The notes beneath the pieces were generated by a model. It ran no database searches. It was not told where the DNA came from and saw only the letters and a program-made list of their open reading frames with translations. From assembly GCF_006542275.1 (NCBI RefSeq), contig NZ_CP041217.1, positions 5,086,501 through 5,150,500 of the forward strand: DNA of 64,000 bases, read 5' to 3'. The position numbers were made by a program, and so were the translations under genes. Source of the DNA: Saccharibacillus brassicae. Lineage in GTDB: Bacteria; Bacillota; Bacilli; Paenibacillales; Paenibacillaceae. Position 1 is the stretch's first letter; the number at the start of each line of letters is the position of its first letter. Below are positions 18,185 to 26,241 of the stretch, piece by piece.

Positions 18185-18904
18185 ATGATCAAAAAAATTT
18201 CGGGTACATTCGAGCGCGAAGAACAGGCCGTGCAGGCGATCAAAGAACTCAAAGAAGCTGGTTACGACGCGGACCGGATCTCGATCGTAGCCAAAAACGC
18301 CAAAGATTCGGAAGCGCTGCGCAACGAGACTGGGACTAAAGCACCGGAAGGCCTGACAGCCGGCGCTTTGACCGGCGGCACGCTCGGCGGAGCGGCCGGG
18401 GTGCTCGCAAGCCTCGGCGCCCTCGCCATTCCGGGCATCGGCCCGCTGCTGGCCGCCGGACCGATCGCCGCAGCGCTTGCGGGCGCGGCCGTTGGCGCCG
18501 GCGTAGGCGGACTGGCCGGCGGATTGATCGGTCTCGGCATTCCGGAAAAAGAAGCCGAGTATTACGACGAACGTATCCATCACGGCGACGTGCTCGTCAT
18601 GGTCGAAGAAGACGAGTCGATGCGCAGCCGGATCTACGAAGTGTTCCGTCGCAGCGGAGCCAACAACACGTCTTATTTCGACCCGGACGGCACGCCGTCC
18701 ACGTCGAATATGGCTCCCGTCGACGAGCGCGTTCCGCCCGCCGGCGTACGCGGAGCGGAACTGCCCGCTTCCGCGGAAAACGCCGGCGATCCGGTGCGCA
18801 GCCGCGACGCCGAAGTCGATCTGCGCGACACCACCGATCCGACCCGCGAGTCGGCCAATCTCATCACCGGCAAAGACGGCGGTTCTTACCCGGACCGGCC
18901 ATAA
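18185..18904 (+). CDS. General stress protein, YflT/GSP17M-like domain
   Basis: 239 aa, ATG 18185 after GGGGAGG. Residues 1-50 form the YflT-like domain (SGTFEREEQAVQAIKELKEA). Residues 55-120 are a glycine/alanine-rich hydrophobic hairpin (two stretches such as GGAAGVLASLGALAIPGIGP) that may insert in the membrane. Then comes EYYDERIHHGDVLVMVE, typical of the family, and an acidic low-complexity C-tail. Members are induced by general stress; the biochemical role is unknown. The sigma-B-like promoter upstream supports the assignment. A strong terminator follows. Confidence 0.85.
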   Translation: MIKKISGTFEREEQAVQAIKELKEAGYDADRISIVAKNAKDSEALRNETGTKAPEGLTAGALTGGTLGGAAGVLASLGALAIPGIGPLLAAGPIAAALAGAAVGAGVGGLAGGLIGLGIPEKEAEYYDERIHHGDVLVMVEEDESMRSRIYEVFRRSGANNTSYFDPDGTPSTSNMAPVDERVPPAGVRGAELPASAENAGDPVRSRDAEVDLRDTTDPTRESANLITGKDGGSYPDRP

Positions 18905-18939
18905 CCGCCGTTTGGGCTGCGCGCAGCGCTACTATAAAG

Positions 18940-18976
18940 AAAAGACGCCGGGATTTGCCGGCGTCTTTTGTTTTTG
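18940..18976 (+). terminator. Terminator after the stress protein gene
   Basis: AAAGACGCCGG / CCGGCGTCTTT, 11-bp stem, GATTTG loop, T-rich tail. Confidence 0.88.
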
Positions 18977-19032
18977 CTCGTTGCGGAGAGCTTTTGGTTA
19001 TTCGGTCGTTTGGACGTAAGGATGAATATACG

Positions 19033-19217
19033 AATAAGTGCAGGAATCCATTTATTTTTGCCGAACAGTCGTCAGAATCGCGAATAACGTCATAGATCCA
19101 CTTATTTTGCGGAAAAAGGGGATTTGCGGCGCTTGGGCGGGAAAATAACTGCTCTCAGGACGGTATTCGGCTTGGCGCGTACGGACGAGCAAAAATAGCT
19201 GTACTTATGACGTTATT
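19033..19217. repeat. Diverged set of four 24-nt hairpins with 50-bp spacing
   Basis: Four 24-nt segments begin with AATAA/AATAG and end with TTATT/GTATT, at 19033-19056, 19083-19106, 19144-19167 and 19194-19217 (steps 50, 61, 50). Each can fold as a short hairpin. The same architecture, in a more uniform form, makes up the array at 50.67-52.40 kb. The surrounding 18977-19473 holds no gene that I can support. Confidence 0.6.
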
Positions 19218-19473
19218 CGGCCGTTATTTTATACAAATCGTCCGAACGTTGAGAAAAGGGTGCGAAAAACGTAGTTTGCCGGGAAGCTTGCGTAATTAAA
19301 CAGCGCAAGCGTTCATAACAAGCGGAAACCTTCGCGCATACCAAAAAAGACGTGACGGGCGCAGTCGCTAATCGCGATCGCGGAACCCCGTACACGTCTG
19401 TTTTGCGTCATGATGATCGGCTGGCCAGCCCGGCCTTAACGCCCGAATCGGCCGGTCGACGCTGCCTCTCCAT

Positions 19474-20742
19474 TTACGACAAAGCTTTTTGACCTTGTCC
19501 CTGCGCTTCTTGAACCTGAGCTTCTCGTCCCTGGGCGTCCCGCACCTGCACATCTCGCACCTGCGCGTCCCGCGCAGACCGGAGCCGCTGCGGCCGATGG
19601 TACAGCCCGTAATACGTGCCGAGCGCCAGCAAGACGGTGAATCCTCCGATCAGGTACATCGACGAGTAACCGGCCTTCGAAGCGACGAGGCCGAGCAGGT
19701 AAGACCCGAGTCCGTATCCCAGATCGAACAGGACGAAATACGTGCCTGTCGCGAGGCCGCTGCGGTGCGCGGGCGCGGACTGGATCGCGAGCGTCTGGAA
19801 GCTCGGAATGATCGCGCCGTACCCGAGGCCGATTACGGCGGCCGTCAGCAGGAAGAAGGCGGCCGAGCCGGCCTGGCTCAGCGCAAGCAGTCCGATCGCG
19901 AACAGCGCGATGCCCGGATAGACGAGCATATGCGCGCCGCGCCGGTCGAACAGCCGGCCGGTGAACGGCCGCGACAGCAGCACGACGGCGGCGAAGACGA
20001 CGAAGAAATAGCTGGCGACGCTTTTGAGTCCGAGCGAATCGGCGTATACCGCGATAAAGGTCGAGATCGCGCCGTAAGCGAAAGCGATCAGGAAGCCGGC
20101 GATCGCGATCGGCAGGGCGCGCACTTCGAAGAAGCGTTTGATATGCCAGGCGCCGAGATCGCTCGGCTTCGGTTCGTGCCGCGGAATCGGCGTGATAACG
20201 CCGAAGAAGCAGGCCAGAACGCCGAAGACGGCGATGAGCAGGAACAGGACCGGGTAGCCGGCGCCGGACGAGACCGACAAGCCGACGAACGGCCCGAAGA
20301 CCATGGCCAGACTCATGAACAGGGTGAAGTAGCCGATGCCTTCGCCTTTGCGTTCGCGCGGGATCACGTCCAGTACGACGGTCGACGTGGTCGTGGCCGC
20401 GATGCCAAAAGAGATGCCGTGCACGAAGCGCAAGACGAGCAGCAGCGCGTAATTCGGCACCCATACATAGAAAAAGCTGCACGCGGCGAACATGACGACC
20501 GAGAATACGAGCAGTTTTTTGCGATTGATTTCGTCCAGCCATTTGCCGGTGAGCGGGCGGAACAGCACCGCCGCGATTACGAATACCGTCGTGACGAGTC
20601 CCATGCCGTTCGAACTGCCGCCCAGATGGGTGAGCGCATATTCCGGCAGCGTCACCGCGAGAATATAGAAGTTAATGAAGATGAAAAAGCTGCTGAAGCT
20701 TATCGTCAGAAAATTGCGGGTCCATAATCGTTGTTGATCCAA
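19474..20742 (-). CDS. MFS transporter with repetitive C-terminal tail
   Basis: 422 aa; the start is TTG at 20742 behind GGGAGG. Twelve membrane helices with the MFS loop motif after helix 2 (RPLTGKWLDEINRKKLLVF). The family resembles YfcJ/YhhS-type efflux proteins, but the substrate is unknown. The last 35 residues are a cytoplasmic tail of repeated RDAQV/REAQV/QEAQG units, encoded by a short direct DNA repeat at 19505-19580. Its promoter carries a palindromic operator over the -10 box (20791-20814), so expression is probably induced by a ligand. Confidence 0.88.
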   Translation of the reverse strand: MDQQRLWTRNFLTISFSSFFIFINFYILAVTLPEYALTHLGGSSNGMGLVTTVFVIAAVLFRPLTGKWLDEINRKKLLVFSVVMFAACSFFYVWVPNYALLLVLRFVHGISFGIAATTTSTVVLDVIPRERKGEGIGYFTLFMSLAMVFGPFVGLSVSSGAGYPVLFLLIAVFGVLACFFGVITPIPRHEPKPSDLGAWHIKRFFEVRALPIAIAGFLIAFAYGAISTFIAVYADSLGLKSVASYFFVVFAAVVLLSRPFTGRLFDRRGAHMLVYPGIALFAIGLLALSQAGSAAFFLLTAAVIGLGYGAIIPSFQTLAIQSAPAHRSGLATGTYFVLFDLGYGLGSYLLGLVASKAGYSSMYLIGGFTVLLALGTYYGLYHRPQRLRSARDAQVRDVQVRDAQGREAQVQEAQGQGQKALS

Positions 20743-20790
20743 TACCGGTAAGCCTCCCGTAAGACCGGCCGCAAGCGGACCGATGCCTTA

Positions 20791-20836
20791 ATATAGTTGT
20801 CTTAACAACTATATCGGAAGAATGAAAGCCTGTCAA
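20791..20836 (-). promoter_or_regulatory. MFS gene promoter with MarR-type operator
   Basis: On the minus strand: -35 TTGACA (20836-20831), 17-bp spacer, -10 TATAGT (20813-20808). The perfect palindrome ATATAGTTGT-N4-ACAACTATAT (20791-20814) covers the -10 box, as expected for a MarR-family repressor site. No MarR gene is in the window. Confidence 0.78.
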
Positions 20837-20922
20837 CGAATTCGGGCGTTTTTGATCCCGATTGTGATATGCTGGACCTATACGGTCCGCAAGGACTGCC
20901 TGCGTAAACGGAGGAGAGGCCC

Positions 20923-21345
20923 ATGTCGGAAGAAGTCAACCGGGTGCACCGGATTCCATTCAGCCGGATCTGCGGCGTACTGGGGATTCGGCAGAAGATT
21001 ATCAACGTCTATCCGGACCATGTCAACAAATGCGTCGTGGTGGAAACGGACAAAAACGTGCGCAACCCGAGCACCATCATCGAAGTGAAAAATACGTATC
21101 TGGACGTGCGGACGATCAGCGCGGAAGAATATAACCGTATGCCGTACACGCCGAACGTGTCGGACAAGCTCAAAGGGCTGCTGAGCGACGCCGAGCGCCG
21201 GGCGCTCAAGGAAAGCCTGCATCTGGCGATCGGCGAAGCCGAACATCGCCTGCAGGGGGACTTGTCCGCGGAAGAGCGGGGAGAACGCGAAATTTTTCTG
21301 CAAAATGCGCGCCGGGCGTTCAACAAGCTGAGCGGCGATCTATGA
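20923..21345 (+). CDS. Hypothetical protein, 140 aa
   Basis: ATG 20923 after GGAGAGG. Soluble, no signal peptide, no cysteine pair beyond C18 and C41. The first 75 residues look like a beta-rich domain (INVYPDHVNKCVVVETDK), followed by a helical, charged C-terminal half (LLSDAERRALKESLHLAIGE). I do not recognise the family. The gene is divergent from the MFS transporter and could share its operator region, but no clear promoter of its own is visible. Normal GC and codon use suggest a resident gene. Confidence 0.7.
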   Translation: MSEEVNRVHRIPFSRICGVLGIRQKIINVYPDHVNKCVVVETDKNVRNPSTIIEVKNTYLDVRTISAEEYNRMPYTPNVSDKLKGLLSDAERRALKESLHLAIGEAEHRLQGDLSAEERGEREIFLQNARRAFNKLSGDL

Positions 21346-21479
21346 CCCAAGCAGGGCGGTTTGCTGTGCGGCGGGGGCAGACGGGAGATACGCACTTGTT
21401 CCGGTAACTTTTTCACGCTACAATAAACGGGTATGAAATTCAGGCTAGATTCAATCAACGGAAAGCGAGCGGGATAGAT

Positions 21480-22202
21480 ATGGGTCGTAAATGGAATAAT
21501 ATCAAGGAAAAGAAAGCTTCCAAAGATGCCAATACAAGCCGGGTATATGCCAAATTCGGCGTCGAAATTTACGTGGCAGCCAAAAAAGGCGAGGTCGATC
21601 CCGAATCGAACCGCGCGCTGAAGGTCGTGCTGGAGCGTGCCAAAACCTATAACGTGCCAAAAGCGATCATCGACCGCGCCCTCGACAAAGCCAGAGGCAG
21701 CGGCGACGAGACGTATACGGAACTGCGCTACGAAGGCTTCGGACCGAACGGCGCGATGGTCATCGTCGATACGCTGACCAACAACGTCAACCGGACCGCT
21801 TCCGACGTGCGCGCCGCATTCAGCAAAAACGGCGGCAACCTCGGCGTCAGCGGATCGGTCGCGTACATGTTCGACGAGACGGCCGTTATCGGCATCGAAG
21901 GCAAAGACGAAGAGCAGGTGCTTGAGCTGTTGATGGAAGCGGACGTCGATGCCCGCGACATCATGACCGAAGACGAAGCGGTCATCATCTACGCCGCGCC
22001 GGATCAGTTCCACGCCGTGCAGGAAGCGCTGCGCGCATCCGGAATCGAAGACTTCACGGTCGCCGAGATCACGATGCTGCCGCAGACGTTCGTCTCGCTG
22101 TCCGAGGACGCGGAGAAGCAGTTCGAGAAGATGATCGACGCGCTGGAAGATCTCGAAGACGTGCAGCAGGTGTATCATAACGTCGACTCGGAAGAAGAAT
22201 AA
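21480..22202 (+). CDS. YebC/PmpR family transcriptional or translational regulator
   Basis: 240 aa. The N-terminus [20 protein letters not shown] and the block [20 protein letters not shown], then [20 protein letters not shown], are diagnostic of YebC. Members bind DNA as regulators, and YebC proteins have also been linked to translation of proline-rich stretches. This sequence follows the YrbC-like subfamily of Firmicutes (start MGRKWNNI rather than MAGHSKWANI). The gene is monocistronic with its own terminator at 22249-22279. Confidence 0.93.
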   Translation: MGRKWNNIKEKKASKDANTSRVYAKFGVEIYVAAKKGEVDPESNRALKVVLERAKTYNVPKAIIDRALDKARGSGDETYTELRYEGFGPNGAMVIVDTLTNNVNRTASDVRAAFSKNGGNLGVSGSVAYMFDETAVIGIEGKDEEQVLELLMEADVDARDIMTEDEAVIIYAAPDQFHAVQEALRASGIEDFTVAEITMLPQTFVSLSEDAEKQFEKMIDALEDLEDVQQVYHNVDSEEE

Positions 22203-22248
22203 GCGGCGGCTTCGGCGCCGATCCTTATTCGGAACCTGTCGATCAACG

Positions 22249-22279
22249 AAGGAACGGCTTTTGAGCCGTTCCTTTTTTT
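22249..22279 (+). terminator. Terminator after the yebC-type gene
   Basis: AAGGAACGGC / GCCGTTCCTT with a TTTTGA loop and a run of seven T. Confidence 0.9.
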
Positions 22280-22321
22280 GCGTCCAAAAAAGACGGGGAG
22301 CGGCGGCGGGAGAGGCATCCC

Positions 22322-22462
22322 ATGTAGCAGTGCAAGTTTGCCACGATCGATGTCTACTGCAATCAGGATTATCCGGTCGGCAAAGTTCTTCAATCGCTCG
22401 GGCAGAATTTGAACCAAATACGGGTGCAGGAGTTGATAAAATCCAAACAAATAGATTGATCT
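22322..22462 (+). pseudogene. Degenerate coding fragment at the left edge of the accessory island
   Basis: The frame starting ATG-TAG (22322) then reads QCKFATIDVYCNQDYPVGKV and on to TGA 22462 (about 44 codons). The translation looks protein-like (ordered hydrophobic pattern) but its only ATG is directly followed by a stop. I treat it as a decayed gene. The next 400 bp to 22910 contain further protein-like scraps (for example around 22620-22740) without an intact gene. Confidence 0.35.
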
Positions 22463-22910
22463 ACAATACATTGACTGCATCGCGCGACAAGTGAACGCTA
22501 CCTGTCATGTCACGAAAAGCGAAGTGAATGTGGAGCAGATCGCAGGCAGAGCAGAATCCAAACCTGACGAAAGACGATAAGGTAACGCATCGGACGCGAA
22601 AGGGACTCGGCGAGGGCAAAGTATAGTGCTTTTCGAAGAGCGGCCGTCGCGCGCAAATCTATTGGCCAGAGAGCAAAGTAAATGGGACCGGCAGTATGGC
22701 GGAATGTATGATATCGCGAACCTTATTAAAGTCGAATCGACTTAAGCTTTTTTAAAATAGGCCCAGCGACATCCTTTACAGATAGTTCGAACCAAACTGT
22801 TGATCACAAAGATTTTCTGTCTGAATCTTTGACTGACCTCATTTTTAAAGTCCTCCTCTATGATTAATAACTTTCCAGCCTAAACATCGCGGTGATTTAC
22901 TGCTCGCTAT

Positions 22911-23207
22911 ATGGATTATGGCTTGGCAACTGCGCAGCACAAGCTGGTTCAGCTGCTGGAGGAGTACCCGTTGGACGTTATGTTCCGTGACTGGGAGGAA
23001 AAGGTGCGCGGCATGAAGGTCTGGTGGCGAGATCAGCCGGCAGTCATTCAATACGTCAATCCAGAGAGTAAAGAACTTTGGATTACCCTGGAAGGTATCG
23101 AGCGGTTCTTGGCTCCTCGCAGTTGGGGACAATCGGACTACGAAGAATACGAAGATGGATTGTACGTAGATATGCTTTCGAAGGAGATCGGTTGGTACCG
23201 AGAATGA
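22911..23207 (+). CDS. Hypothetical phage-type protein, 98 aa
   Basis: ATG 22911 to TGA 23207. Acidic, aromatic-rich soluble protein (YPLDVMFRDWEEKVRGMKVW in the first half, WGQSDYEEYEDGLYVDML near the end). No clear ribosome binding site is seen, so expression is uncertain. GC is lower than in the flanking core genes. Downstream are clearly broken phage-like genes, so it probably belongs to the same prophage remnant. No family recognised. Confidence 0.45.
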   Translation: MDYGLATAQHKLVQLLEEYPLDVMFRDWEEKVRGMKVWWRDQPAVIQYVNPESKELWITLEGIERFLAPRSWGQSDYEEYEDGLYVDMLSKEIGWYRE

Positions 23208-23231
23208 CATGAGTCACATAGGGGAATGGAG

Positions 23232-23678
23232 ATGCCGAGAGTTTATATCGATCCGAAATACGTCGACCTGGCAAAGAAGAACGGGATCGGCGAAGGCACG
23301 TTCCGCAGCCGGATGAACGACCGTGGCTGGTCGCCGGAGAGGGCAGCGACTACGCCGGTTCAAAAGGCCGGTAACGTTTAAGGTAAATGGAATAAAGCGA
23401 ATGAGGAAAAGACGGAGGACGAGATCGACTATGCCCGCCGGAAAGAGGTTCCGATCGACGTCCAGCGGAGCAGCCAGCGCGGCGTGAAGATCGAATTCTG
23501 GAGCCAAGAAAAGATTGCGGCGCACCTGGCGGCGATTGGTCCGGACAAGAACTTTGAATCGCCCAAACGAAAAGCTCGCAGATCGATATCTTCGCATCGC
23601 AAGAAAATCGGTGTGCCAGCGGGCACTATGATAAAAAGGGCAGCAGTCTATAGAAAACATGTGAAAATAATTACATGA
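23232..23678 (+). pseudogene. Phage-type gene broken by an in-frame stop
   Basis: ATG 23232 (after GGGGAATGGAG) opens a frame that reads MPRVYIDPKYVDLAKKNGIG and continues to TAA 23379-23381. The same frame then continues as coding-like sequence (KWNKANEEKTEDEIDYARRK and KIEFWSQEKIAAHLAAIG) to 23678. Frame and protein character are kept across the stop, so a single nonsense change seems to have split one gene. The final 25 residues look off-register, suggesting further decay. The N-terminal part resembles small regulatory or packaging-region proteins of Firmicute phages (inference). Confidence 0.6.
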
Positions 23679-23702
23679 TAAATTCATAATAGGAATAAAT
23701 GA

Positions 23703-24002
23703 ATTCCTAAACCCGAAAAACGGGATTTCATAGAGACGATGTGCCTGGCACTTGAGCGCCGAACTGAACGGACGAGTCGGGAAGAGGAAGTGTGGCGTAT
23801 CTACCGGCGTATGGTTGACGACATTAACACGGCCATCAACTTAATTGCAGACGAAGAAGTTCAGCGCGTGTTGCAAAAGCGATATTTCCGCTTCCGGACT
23901 TACAAAACGACGATCTTCCGATTTGCGAGTATGAGCGCACGTACTATGGATCGACGTATTGATAAAGTGGTAGAGACCATTGCTGAGTGCCTTAAATTAT
24001 GA
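23703..24002 (+). pseudogene. ArpU/RinA-like phage late regulator that has lost its ATG
   Basis: The frame from 23703 reads IPKPEKRDFIETMCLALERR and ends in a helix-turn-helix-like C-terminus (YKTTIFRFASMSARTMDRRI, ending ECLKL). An ATG occurs only 12 codons in (23739), after protein-like sequence, and the codon where Met would be expected (23703) is ATT, with no good ribosome binding site. The sigma-70-region-4-like C-terminus fits phage late transcriptional regulators of the ArpU/DUF1492 type (moderate confidence). Translation from ATT or from the internal ATG cannot be excluded. Confidence 0.45.
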
Positions 24003-24240
24003 GGAAATGAAATATTAAAGACCTACTGAGTGGTGTTATCTGCTAAAGGTAAACATTGATTAAATTTTTTTTAAATTGAGTAACTACTTTCTGCATAGAC
24101 GCGTTATAAAACTAAATCAACTTTTTCAAATACATAGAAATTGATTTTTAAAAAAATCTAAAAAGGGTTTACTTGGGAAAATAAATAGATTTAAAATTCA
24201 GGAATATATATTTATTTTTTTGAACCATGGAGGTTTTTTT

Positions 24241-24897
24241 ATGAGAAAACGTTCTTTCATAATTGGATTTTTAATGATTTCAGTAATTATTATCTTGTCT
24301 TTCTCGTTTTATAAACAACAGCCCTTTTCATCAGCTAAAGATTTATCTTCAGAAGTCGAAGTTTTAAGTTACGAATCATTTGTAGATTTGAATCAATCCT
24401 TTTTCGCGCTGTTAAATGCGGAATATAAAAGTATTATTCAACCTAAAAATCTTGGTGCTACGGTTTATTCTGCTAATGAAGGAGGAGAATGGGCTGAAGG
24501 AGAGATGGATTTAATGGGAGGCGATGATATAGCTAGACCTTTAAAACAAAAATATGAACTCATAAATATTAAATCTGGATTTTACACGCAAATTGTGTTG
24601 ACATATTCCCCACAGCTAACTGAGAAAACTTATTTAAATACAACTCGGATTTATGGAACAGAAAACGAAGATTCTCGGCTGCCTAAAGAAACAACAGTAA
24701 TGGATCTAGCTATAAATACTTTAAGTTTTCCTGGAACCTTTATTGAAATTTTGACAACACCTATATATGGAAGCAACATGAAGCAAACAAGTGATAAACA
24801 ACTGAAAATGGTAAATGAAAATGCAGATATCACGCGAACGGTTCAAAAATTTTTCAATCAGCAGAGTAGCTACGTAAATAAGGAAAAGAAAAATTAA
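24241..24897 (+). CDS. AT-rich membrane-anchored protein of unknown function
   Basis: 218 aa from ATG 24241, which sits 8 nt after GGAGG; the in-frame ATG 24220 has no such site. One N-terminal membrane segment (RSFIIGFLMISVIIILSFSF) is followed by an extracytoplasmic domain of about 180 residues with no cysteine. GC is about one third, far below the roughly 60% of the window, and codons are AT-ending, a strong sign of recent acquisition from a low-GC Firmicute. It has its own terminator at 24920-24947. No family recognised; it lies in the prophage-remnant island. Confidence 0.7.
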   Translation: MRKRSFIIGFLMISVIIILSFSFYKQQPFSSAKDLSSEVEVLSYESFVDLNQSFFALLNAEYKSIIQPKNLGATVYSANEGGEWAEGEMDLMGGDDIARPLKQKYELINIKSGFYTQIVLTYSPQLTEKTYLNTTRIYGTENEDSRLPKETTVMDLAINTLSFPGTFIEILTTPIYGSNMKQTSDKQLKMVNENADITRTVQKFFNQQSSYVNKEKKN

Positions 24898-24919
24898 ATT
24901 AGTAATTTGGAGGATTTGA

Positions 24920-24947
24920 AGATTGTCCTGAGGACAATCTTTTTTTA
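24920..24947 (+). terminator. Terminator after the AT-rich gene
   Basis: AGATTGTCC / GGACAATCT stem with a 3-nt loop and seven T. Confidence 0.85.
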
Positions 24948-25070
24948 TAAACCAAGAACTGAGCTTAGGGGTTTTTATTCCGAGAATGTTTACATTCAGC
25001 TCCAAGATAAAAATATCCTAGCAATAGAAATCAAAAAAATGTAAATAATAAAGGAGTTAAACCATTTGCT

Positions 25071-25104
25071 AGATCAAGCAAGATCAAGCAAGATCAAGCA
25101 AGAT
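25071..25104. repeat. 10-bp tandem repeat (AGATCAAGCA)
   Basis: Three exact copies of AGATCAAGCA and a fourth partial copy. The sequence directly after (25110-25150) reads like a degraded second copy of the C-terminal end of the ArpU-like gene (VEDIETITE, then a stop). The region 24948-25435 has no intact gene; it holds this repeat, the fragment and a weak hairpin (TCCAC/GTGGA plus T run) at 25342-25364. Confidence 0.7.
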
Positions 25105-25435
25105 GAAGCGTGGCTAGTCGAAGACATTGAAACCATTACGGAATGACTGAAGCTATAGAGATACTAAATGCCTAGCTCGCCGTCAGATGATGAAGAGAAT
25201 GAAGAAAGCGAGTGGGCGAAATTGTGACGGTAAGTTGAAGTTAACATGGCGCTAAAACGGCGCAAGAACAGACTTACAGTAAGAGACATAGGGAGCAGCG
25301 CTCCCGGGTGTCCCTGCTACCCCTTATTCCGGCAGGAATCGTCCACACCGAGTGGAGCTTTTTTTTCTGGCTCCTATGCACAAGTGCGAGCGCCTAAAGA
25401 GCGCACGCATATTTAATGGATCGGAGGAATGAACG

Positions 25436-25585
25436 ATGACTCATGGAATTGGAGGAAGTACGCCTAGTATTCATGGAGCAGGTGGTAGTTCGCCCGGAAT
25501 TCACGGAGCCGGAGGCGGCGCACCTGCAGGTCACGGAGCTGGTAGTGGTGCCTTTAATCATGGTGCGAGTGCCGGCGGATTCTAA
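25436..25585 (+). CDS. 49-aa Gly/His/Ala-rich peptide made of five decapeptide repeats
   Basis: ATG 25436 with a GGAGG site 8 nt upstream, stop TAA 25585, terminator immediately after. After Met-Thr the peptide is five tandem units starting at His 3, 13, 23, 33 and 42, with consensus H-G-A-G-G-x-x-P-x-I (units 4 and 5 shorter). Third codon positions vary between repeats (GGA/GGT/GGC, AGT/TCG, CAT/CAC) while the amino acids stay constant, which argues for selection on the peptide. It has no Cys, no Lys or Arg, no signal peptide and no aromatic residue except Phe40 and Phe49. I do not recognise a family. It could be a structural or spore-associated peptide, a metal-binding (His) peptide or a multi-core precursor; no modification enzyme is adjacent. 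Confidence 0.7.
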   Translation: MTHGIGGSTPSIHGAGGSSPGIHGAGGGAPAGHGAGSGAFNHGASAGGF

Positions 25586-25587
25586 GC

Positions 25588-25622
25588 GATCCAGCAAATA
25601 CGCTGGATCTTTTCTTTTTTTA
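25588..25622 (+). terminator. Terminator directly after the decapeptide-repeat gene
   Basis: GATCCAGC / GCTGGATC, 8-bp perfect stem, 6-nt loop, T-rich tail (TTTTCTTTTTTT). It begins 3 nt after the stop codon. Confidence 0.88.
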
Positions 25623-25761
25623 AAGCTCCTCTTACGATTGCCCACTATAAATGAGAGCGATAAACGAAATTGATCTTATGGGATTTCGCAAGGCGGCGAG
25701 CTGGACTGATCTTCGGTGATCGGCGAAGGGCCACTGCCGTCCATTATGGAAAGGCTGATGA

Positions 25762-26001
25762 ATGGACCAGAAAAGTATTTTGAAAGCAGCGCAAGAAGAA
25801 TCGAAGCGTACCGGGCTCAGCGTATCCGTGATCATCGGTCTTTGGGACGAAGAAGCCATCTTCGGTACGGCGCCTGCGGCGAAACGTTCGAAGCGGTACA
25901 TGATTCAAACGACCGGCAAGGTTGCTCAGGCTACGCGCAGAGCGGGTACAGCGATCGGCACGCCATTTAAGAGTATTCTGCCGCGCATCCAACAGAAGTG
26001 A
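25762..26001 (+). pseudogene. Phage lysin-like (glucosaminidase) remnant
   Basis: ATG 25762, 79 codons. The first 35 residues (ILKAAQEESKRTGLSVSVII, then GLWDEEAIFGT) resemble the start of the glucosaminidase/FlgJ-type catalytic domain (A-x-x-S-x-x-TG-x-x-x-S-V-x-x-x-x-x-x-E-x-x-x-G). After that the frame turns basic and unrelated, consistent with a frameshift or truncation. I consider it a decayed phage or cell-wall hydrolase. No strong ribosome binding site is visible. Confidence 0.4.
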
Positions 26002-26130
26002 CCCGCTCCGCCTGGTACATTACCAGAGCTACGGCAAACCAGGCGGCGAATTCAAAAGCGATCCGCGCGCAGCGATCGTTACGGCTGTAGAAGACGGAAA
26101 ACAAGAGATCGTCAGTCTGTGGGTATTCGC
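26000..26130 (+). pseudogene. Phage-type protein fragment (VHYQSYG...GGEF)
   Basis: An in-frame stretch without its own start reads LVHYQSYGKPGGEFKSDPRA and AIVTAVEDGKQEIVSL, similar in style to a small tail or host-lysis-region protein of Paenibacillus phages (from memory, not searched). It runs without a stop into the upstream region of rhaB and loses protein character near 26130. It marks the right edge of the prophage remnant. Confidence 0.4.
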
Positions 26131-26212
26131 TTTTTATACGAATATTCATTTTTGCAATGTCCGAAAAAAAGAAATAATCCACGGAAAACCACAGATTATA
26201 GAAGAGATATTG

Positions 26213-26241
26213 TTGACTGAAAAGAAGAACGCAGGTACGAT
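26213..26241 (+). promoter_or_regulatory. Sigma-A promoter of the rhamnose operon
   Basis: -35 TTGACT (26213-26218), 17-bp spacer, -10 TACGAT (26236-26241), about 47 bp before the rhaB start. No obvious regulator gene is adjacent. Confidence 0.6.

Noticed and set aside
25443-25673. Alternative 76-codon frame over the decapeptide gene
   Set aside because: It reads through the terminator and lacks a ribosome binding site, whereas the 25436 frame has a proper site and ends just before the hairpin.
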